A DNA stretch of 35,856 nt from Nitrospirota bacterium (GTDB lineage: Bacteria > Nitrospirota > Thermodesulfovibrionia > Thermodesulfovibrionales > JdFR-88): contig JAJYIR010000025.1 in the NCBI GenBank assembly GCA_021789935.1, forward strand, positions 1 to 35,856. Direction: 5' to 3'. The notes under the pieces were generated by a model that was not told where the DNA came from, searched no databases, and saw only the letters and a list, made by a program, of their open reading frames with translations. Within the stretch, counting starts at the first letter, position 1, and each line of letters starts with the position of its first letter. Shown piece after piece: positions 31,881 through 35,856 of the stretch. Both the position numbers and the translations under genes were made by a program.

Positions 31881-32719
31881 TTTTTTTTACACTTCTTAAA
31901 CAGCCGTTTGTGGAAAACGCCTTCATTGCGGGCACGCTGATTGCCGTTATTTCGGCGGTCATCGGATATTTTGTCGTGCTTCGGGCGGAGGCGTTTGCCG
32001 CGCACGCGCTATCTCATGTCGGTTTTGCCGGGGCCACGCTGGCGGCCCTCCTGGGCGCGAGCTCACTTCTTGGCATGTCCGGATTTACAGTCCTGGCCGG
32101 GCTCGGAATGGGCGCGCTTGGCAAGCGCATCCGTGGGCGTGACATTGAGATCGGCATCACCCTTTCCTTCGCGCTTGGCCTTGGCGTGCTCTTCCTCAGA
32201 CTCTACACGAACTCTGCAAGCGAAACGGTGAGCGTGCTCTTTGGTTCCATTTTGAGCGTCACGCGGGCCAACATCGTATGGACAATCGTCCTGGGGGTCG
32301 CAACGCTGTCGGTTCTGGCCGCGATTGGGCGTCCGCTGCTTTTCGCCTCGATCGATCCCGATAGCGCACAGGCGCGCGGCGTGCCTGTTAAACTGCTTTC
32401 AATAGTGTTCATGCTTCTTGTCGCCATTACAGTTTCTGAAGCGATACAGGTTGTCGGCGTTTTGCTTGTTTTTGCTCTCATTGTCGCTCCCGCCGCGATT
32501 TCCCAGCATGTGACGCGCCGGCCTTTTTCCGCGATCATGCTCTCTGCGGTGCTAGGCGGAGTTTTCGTCTGGGGAGGCCTCTGCCTTGCGCTCGCCACCA
32601 GGTTTCCGGTGAGCTTTTACATCTCCGTTATCGCCGCGTTGACGTATTTTGTTGTTGTGGGGTCAAGCCACATTGTCCGACCGCACGCGCAGGAAATACC
32701 GGAGCCCCGGTGCCACTGA
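31877..32719 (+). CDS. Zinc-type ABC transporter permease 2
   Basis: A 280-aa ABC-3 permease paralogous to its neighbour: FVENAFIAGTLIAVISAVIGYFVV, AHALSHVGFAGATLAAL and GRPLLFASIDPDSAQARGVPVKLL align with permease 1. Translation is coupled by the ATGA overlap. Together the two would form the membrane part of one importer with ZnuC and the binding protein. Last gene of the operon. Confidence 0.9.
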   Translation: MIFFTLLKQPFVENAFIAGTLIAVISAVIGYFVVLRAEAFAAHALSHVGFAGATLAALLGASSLLGMSGFTVLAGLGMGALGKRIRGRDIEIGITLSFALGLGVLFLRLYTNSASETVSVLFGSILSVTRANIVWTIVLGVATLSVLAAIGRPLLFASIDPDSAQARGVPVKLLSIVFMLLVAITVSEAIQVVGVLLVFALIVAPAAISQHVTRRPFSAIMLSAVLGGVFVWGGLCLALATRFPVSFYISVIAALTYFVVVGSSHIVRPHAQEIPEPRCH

Positions 32720-33147
32720 TTTTTTTCTTTTCTCCCGGCTGCCGGTATTTTTTGTTTCAGTCCGTTTGTCCCAATATCTGCACGGCAACGGCTGGGAGCG
32801 GGGCCCGGTTTCCCTTTACCGTTCCTGTTATGTTGACGGAAAAGGCATCAATGCAAATTACGCCGCCACGAACCTTTTGCCGGTATTCTGGTATTGATTG
32901 AAGTCGGACTTTCCTTTAGGCGCCCCTGCTGGTCTTTTGCACTGAAATTGACGGCCGTGCGGAGTTGAAGGTGAAAAGGACAGTTTAAAAAGTGCTGACC
33001 TTGGTGTATGGTGCCCCTTCTGGAAAAAGCAACCGAATTCTGACCACCCCGGGTCGGTTAATATTTCGGGATGATATGTGGTAATCATCCCCAACCTTGG
33101 CAGTTACAAGGGCAGGTGAACCTCCTTCTTTCGTTTCACCTGCCTGC
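32720..33147. other. Gap with weak terminator and probable IS21 end
   Basis: A weak terminator (CCGG-CTG-CCGG, 32735-32745, then T-rich) follows the zinc operon. 32780-32897 has an open, protein-like frame without a recognisable family. From about 32950 to 33070 the minus strand carries GGTCAG-type sequence (GGGGTGGTCAGAATTCGG, and AAGGTCAGCAC) such as occurs in the non-coding right ends of some IS21 elements, which fits the istA remnant next to it. Confidence 0.4.
33068..33144. repeat. Two inverted repeats beside the istA remnant
   Basis: GGGATGAT (33068-33075) pairs with ATCATCCC (33084-33091), and GGCAGGTGAA (33111-33120) with TTCACCTGCC (33135-33144); both stems are perfect. They lie just beyond the 3' end of the istA remnant and may be element-end hairpins. 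Confidence 0.6.
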
Positions 33148-33600
33148 TTATTTATCCCTCCCGCGCAACACCTTCTGCACCGCTGTCGTTAAATTGTCAT
33201 AGATGAGTACCGGAAAGATGCCGCCATAGAAGGCAAATGCATGGATGTGAGCATCCAGAAATGCCTGCTGACGTTCACAACGATAGAAACGTACAAAGTG
33301 CTTGCCGGAATATTTGCTCCGCATGCAGAAAAACTTCAGCCGGTGCTCTTCGCCGGCTATGATTGCTGTAGCTGTGCCCCAGTCGACTTCTGCTTCATTG
33401 CCAGACTCCGGGTTGCACGGGATAAATGCCCGCGGGCTTTCTATGCCTAAAGTTATCTTGGCAAGTTTTACATAGCGCCGCACAGTGGATTCACACCCTT
33501 TATACCCATGCTCATCCACCAAGCGGTTGTATATCCGGTGCGCCTTATGCCGCTGCTTCTTCGGTTTGTCCCTGTCGCTCTCGCACAGAATAAATAAAGA
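33148..33600 (-). pseudogene. istA: IS21-family istA transposase remnant
   Basis: An internal piece (about 150 codons) of an IstA transposase. The recognisable part starts near ESDRDKPKKQRHKAHRIYNRL, contains the DDE-core segments EAEVDWG and VLIYDNLTTAV (first two catalytic Asp) and stops at VLRGRDK. The N-terminal HTH is missing, replaced by sequence of the Fic gene end, and the catalytic Glu region and istB are absent. It is therefore inactive. Confidence 0.85.
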
Positions 33601-33604
33601 ATTT

Positions 33605-34711
33605 CTAAATAGACAACGAATAACTGGTGCTACGGCCGCCACCGGAATCTTTCATCAGTATCTCCCTTTTTGCGAGATCAAGGATGTCGCGCAGGGCGGT
33701 ATCCTGAGAACATTCAGTCATCTTTGCCCATTTAGAACTCGTGAGTTTGCCTTCAAAGGCGCCATCAAGCATTTTGTTGAGAATCTTACGCTGCCGTTCA
33801 TTAAAAGGAGCATCTGCGTGAGATTCCCAAAATCGTGCCTTCCTGAGTACAGTCCCAAGCGTATTCCAGGCCTTATCAAACGCGTGGTCCAGGCAGCCCA
33901 AAAACCAATCCAACCACTCTGTGATATCAAGAGTTCCTTTTTGCGTCCTTTCCAATATTTCATAATAAGCTTTACGTTCATCACGGATTTGTGCTGACAT
34001 GCTGTAGAACCGCTGTTGACTATTCTCTGACCGAGCCAACATCATATCTGAGATGGCGCGCGCAATCCGTCCATTCCCATCTTCAAAAGGGTGAATAGTT
34101 ACAAGCCAAAGATGCGCAATTCCCGCCCGCAGCACAAGATCACTCTTATCGTCATGATTGAACCATTTAATAAAAGCCGCCATCTCCTGATCAATCCGTT
34201 TGGCCGCCGGGGCTTCAAAATGCACACGCTCTCGACCAAGTGGCCCCGAGACAACCTGCATCGGTCCCTTGGCGTCATCGCGCCAAGCCCCGACCTTGAT
34301 TGTTCTTATGCCGCTATGCCCTGTTGGAAACAAAGAGGCGTGCCATCCCAAAAGCCTTTTTTTAGTCAATGGCTCGTGATAGTTCTGAGTGGCGTCGAGC
34401 ATCATCTCGACAATCCCCTCAACGTTCCTGTCTGCCGGCGGCAGAGTGCCTATATCCATGCCAAGATGCCGGGCTATAGACGAGCGCACTTGTGCCTTAT
34501 CAAGGATTTCTCCTTCAATCTCGCTAGACCTTAAAACATCCGAAGTCAGCGTTTGGAGAACGGCTTCCTTTTGAAATGAAAACCCCAGAGCTTCCATGCG
34601 TCCAAGCAGCTGCCCCTGCTTAAAACGGACAGAACTTAGGCCCTGGGTTAGCGACTCCGCAGTCCAGTGAAATCGGGGCCAATCTGGAAGTTCATGGATA
34701 TAAGTTTTCAT
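33605..34711 (-). CDS. Fic-domain protein with DUF4172-type N-terminus
   Basis: A 368-aa Fic enzyme; most such proteins transfer AMP to target proteins. The N-terminal domain (about 5-85, YIHELPDWPRFHW) is DUF4172-like and carries the inhibitory helix SSEIEGE (S62, E66), class II type. The Fic core is HPFEDGNGRIAR (207-218), complete. The C-terminus is a winged helix (about 310-360, SSKWAKMTECSQDTALRDILDL), suggesting DNA binding and self-regulation. It is complete despite the adjacent istA remnant. Two dyads upstream may be its operators. Confidence 0.9.
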   Translation of the reverse strand: MKTYIHELPDWPRFHWTAESLTQGLSSVRFKQGQLLGRMEALGFSFQKEAVLQTLTSDVLRSSEIEGEILDKAQVRSSIARHLGMDIGTLPPADRNVEGIVEMMLDATQNYHEPLTKKRLLGWHASLFPTGHSGIRTIKVGAWRDDAKGPMQVVSGPLGRERVHFEAPAAKRIDQEMAAFIKWFNHDDKSDLVLRAGIAHLWLVTIHPFEDGNGRIARAISDMMLARSENSQQRFYSMSAQIRDERKAYYEILERTQKGTLDITEWLDWFLGCLDHAFDKAWNTLGTVLRKARFWESHADAPFNERQRKILNKMLDGAFEGKLTSSKWAKMTECSQDTALRDILDLAKREILMKDSGGGRSTSYSLSI

Positions 34712-34723
34712 TCGCTGCGCCTC

Positions 34724-34787
34724 ATGCGGTTATTGTAACATATATTCTCCGCATATTTTGCGTCTATTGTAGCCCGTATTCGCCGCA
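34724..34787 (-). promoter_or_regulatory. Tandem dyads upstream of the Fic gene
   Basis: Two related 29-31 bp elements lie 12-76 nt upstream of the ATG: ATGCGG-N19-CCGCAT (34724-34754) and TGCGTC-N17-GCCGCA (34759-34787). On the minus strand each reads TGCGG, GAATA, then TACAATA and CGCA. Each includes a TACAAT that could serve as a -10. Probable promoter and operator pair for autoregulation. Confidence 0.5.
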
Positions 34788-35212
34788 TGTCCTTGCGGTG
34801 ATGGGACATATCTCCGACTGGTAGGTGGATACCTATGCAGTAGGTGGGGGCATATCTCTACGAGGTTTTGCAAATAATCCATGGATTTTCGAAGATCGCG
34901 GCCAGTCATCTGCTTGAGGAGTCTATCTTGCCTGAATACAAAGGATGCCCGTAGCTTTTTCGTAAGCGCAAATGGCCATCTGTTCTGAGCGTCATGACCA
35001 AACATGGCGCGGGTTTCAACCGGAAACTGCCGCTCACGGCGGCTTCGGCTTGATGCGACGTGCCCCTTCGACTCCGCACTTTTAAACAGTAGCTGCGGAT
35101 ACAAAAGTTTGCCCTGAAGTTTGCCATATGCTTAATCGCCGGCAGGACACTGGTTCCCACCTGTATTTGTGAGGTGAGAACTGCACCTTAAGAAACGCTC
35201 GCCTGAAATTTT
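34788..35212. other. Unassigned accessory sequence
   Basis: No supportable gene. The minus strand has an open frame at 34730-35104, but it runs through the dyads and shows no family. The base composition and lack of long coherent frames fit decayed mobile-element debris. Confidence 0.3.
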
Positions 35213-35326
35213 TTGAAAGATGAGGCAATTGCTGCGAGTCTGCCAATTCTCTTCAGAACATTGCGGGGTCAGAAAATTTCAGAGAAGAAGCTTGGAAAAC
35301 TGGTGGAACCGATCAAGAAATCCTGA
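35213..35326 (+). CDS. Small ORF ahead of the ImmA/IrrE gene
   Basis: A 37-codon frame from TTG 35213 to TGA 35324-35326, ending 2 nt before the IrrE ATG. It encodes LPILFRTLRGQKISEKKLGKL, a helical basic stretch. XRE-type antitoxins usually sit here, so it may be a shortened one or a separate small antitoxin; this is uncertain. Confidence 0.3.
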   Translation: MKDEAIAASLPILFRTLRGQKISEKKLGKLVEPIKKS

Positions 35327-35328
35327 TA

Positions 35329-35730
35329 ATGCCCAATATCCCGGTATACAGCTACGAAGATTTGCGCAGGAAGGCAGATGAGTTTTTGCGGAAATATAAT
35401 TCTGCCGGGAATATTCCAATCCCCATAGAAGAGATTGTAGAATTCGATTTCGGCATCAATATCGTGCCTGTCTTAGGGCTGCAAAGAGAATTTGAAGTAG
35501 AAGGATTTACCTCCGGCGATCTGAAAAATATCTATGTTGACGAATATGTTTATACGGAGCGCATTACCCGCTATCGGTTTACTCTGGCCCATGAGATAGG
35601 TCATATTGTTCTGCACCGTCGCTTATACGATGCGCACAGGTTCAAATCCATCCAGGCATGGAAAGAATTCATCAACTCAATGACCGAAGAAGAGCATAGC
35701 TGGCTTGAATACCAGGGGTATGCCCCTCTC
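35329..35730 (+). pseudogene. ImmA/IrrE metallopeptidase, 3' end lost
   Basis: An ImmA/IrrE family zinc peptidase (COG2856) with HEIGH at residues 88-92 in FTLAHEIGHIVLH and the third-ligand Glu in WLEYQ (E127). The usual continuation after EYQ (a short FA--LL-P segment and the C-terminal helices) is missing: at about 35719-35735 the sequence changes to a fragment of a tyrosine recombinase on the other strand, and the frame stops at 35784. These proteins normally cleave a partner repressor or antitoxin; this copy may be inactive. Confidence 0.75.
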
Positions 35731-35734
35731 TCTA

Positions 35735-35856
35735 CAACATCCCGTTTCAGTACTTGCTTGTACAGGAATTTTATGCCGCTGTAATAAAACCGGAACGTTC
35801 CGTCCGCCAGTTTTCTCTTGTCTTTAAGAAAAAGCAGGTATTCCTTGATCTCGCTC
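35735..35856 (-). CDS. N-terminal part of tyrosine recombinase, entering from the right edge
   Basis: Read from the right edge on the minus strand, the frame gives EIKEYLLFLKDKRKLADGTF then YSGIKFLYKQVLKRD, which matches the SAM-like N-terminal domain of tyrosine recombinases (YL-FL--ERKL--ST----L-ALKFLY--VL-RD). Similarity stops near 35739, where ImmA/IrrE sequence begins, so its catalytic domain is lost on this side. Its start codon lies beyond the window. Confidence 0.6.

Noticed and set aside
35709-35856. Plus-strand open frame running off the right edge
   Set aside because: The minus strand of the same bases matches a tyrosine recombinase domain, so the plus frame is its shadow.

Overview
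The window is a stretch of a Gram-negative bacterial chromosome of moderate GC, dense in genes. It carries lipoproteins, outer-membrane barrels, a TolC/MFP/RND efflux set, multiheme cytochromes c with c7-like triheme domains, a CobA-HemD fusion and the selenocysteine gene selA. This mix fits an anaerobic or metal-respiring lineage such as Nitrospirota or Desulfobacterota. That placement is inferred from gene content only; no rRNA or other phylogenetic marker was analysed.

Layout. 1-247: frameshifted 3' end of an outer-membrane barrel gene, paralogous to the intact one at 27805-28683. 248-3386: a metal-transport operon with a structured leader, a split small membrane ORF, an NRAMP-related transporter whose metal-site residues are unlike classical Mn/Fe NRAMPs, a 58-aa membrane protein, and a PRC/MgtE_N/CBS protein without any MgtE channel. 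3447-4847: selA. 4947-9200 (minus): an OsmC-like protein and purL-purF. 9347-11904 (minus): two six-heme cytochromes, a small secreted protein, a 43-aa ORF and a lipoprotein. 12014-12604: a PhoU-like protein. 12615-16628 (minus): a mannose/glycan cluster (DPD-WWH membrane protein, ManC, polyprenol-phosphate mannosyltransferase). 16796-19636 (minus): cobA-hemD and tyrS. 19756-20862: ald. 21006-27532: an arsR-led tripartite RND efflux operon. 27805-32719: an outer-membrane barrel, a Fur-family regulator (probably Zur) and a zinc-type ABC importer with two different permeases. 32720-35856: an accessory tail made of an IS21 istA remnant, a Fic (DUF4172-type) gene behind two tandem dyads, an ImmA/IrrE gene cut at its 3' end, and the start of a tyrosine recombinase reading in from the right.

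The metal genes form two analogous modules. Each pairs an outer-membrane barrel of one family with an inner-membrane divalent-metal importer and its own regulatory layer: an NRAMP-type carrier with a soluble MgtE-like sensor on the left, and ZnuABC with a Fur-family repressor on the right. The barrel and regulator promoters on the right share one architecture, TTGCAA-N17-TAA, overlaid by a TGCAACA/TGTTGCA dyad.

A second theme is translation initiation. Several genes at the head of transcription units (selA, tyrS, cobA-hemD, arsR, zur, the mannosyltransferase and the first cytochrome gene) have a -10-like hexamer only 6-11 nt before the ATG and no clear Shine-Dalgarno, which suggests leaderless or nearly leaderless mRNAs. 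Other genes here have strong Shine-Dalgarno sequences, so both modes appear to coexist.
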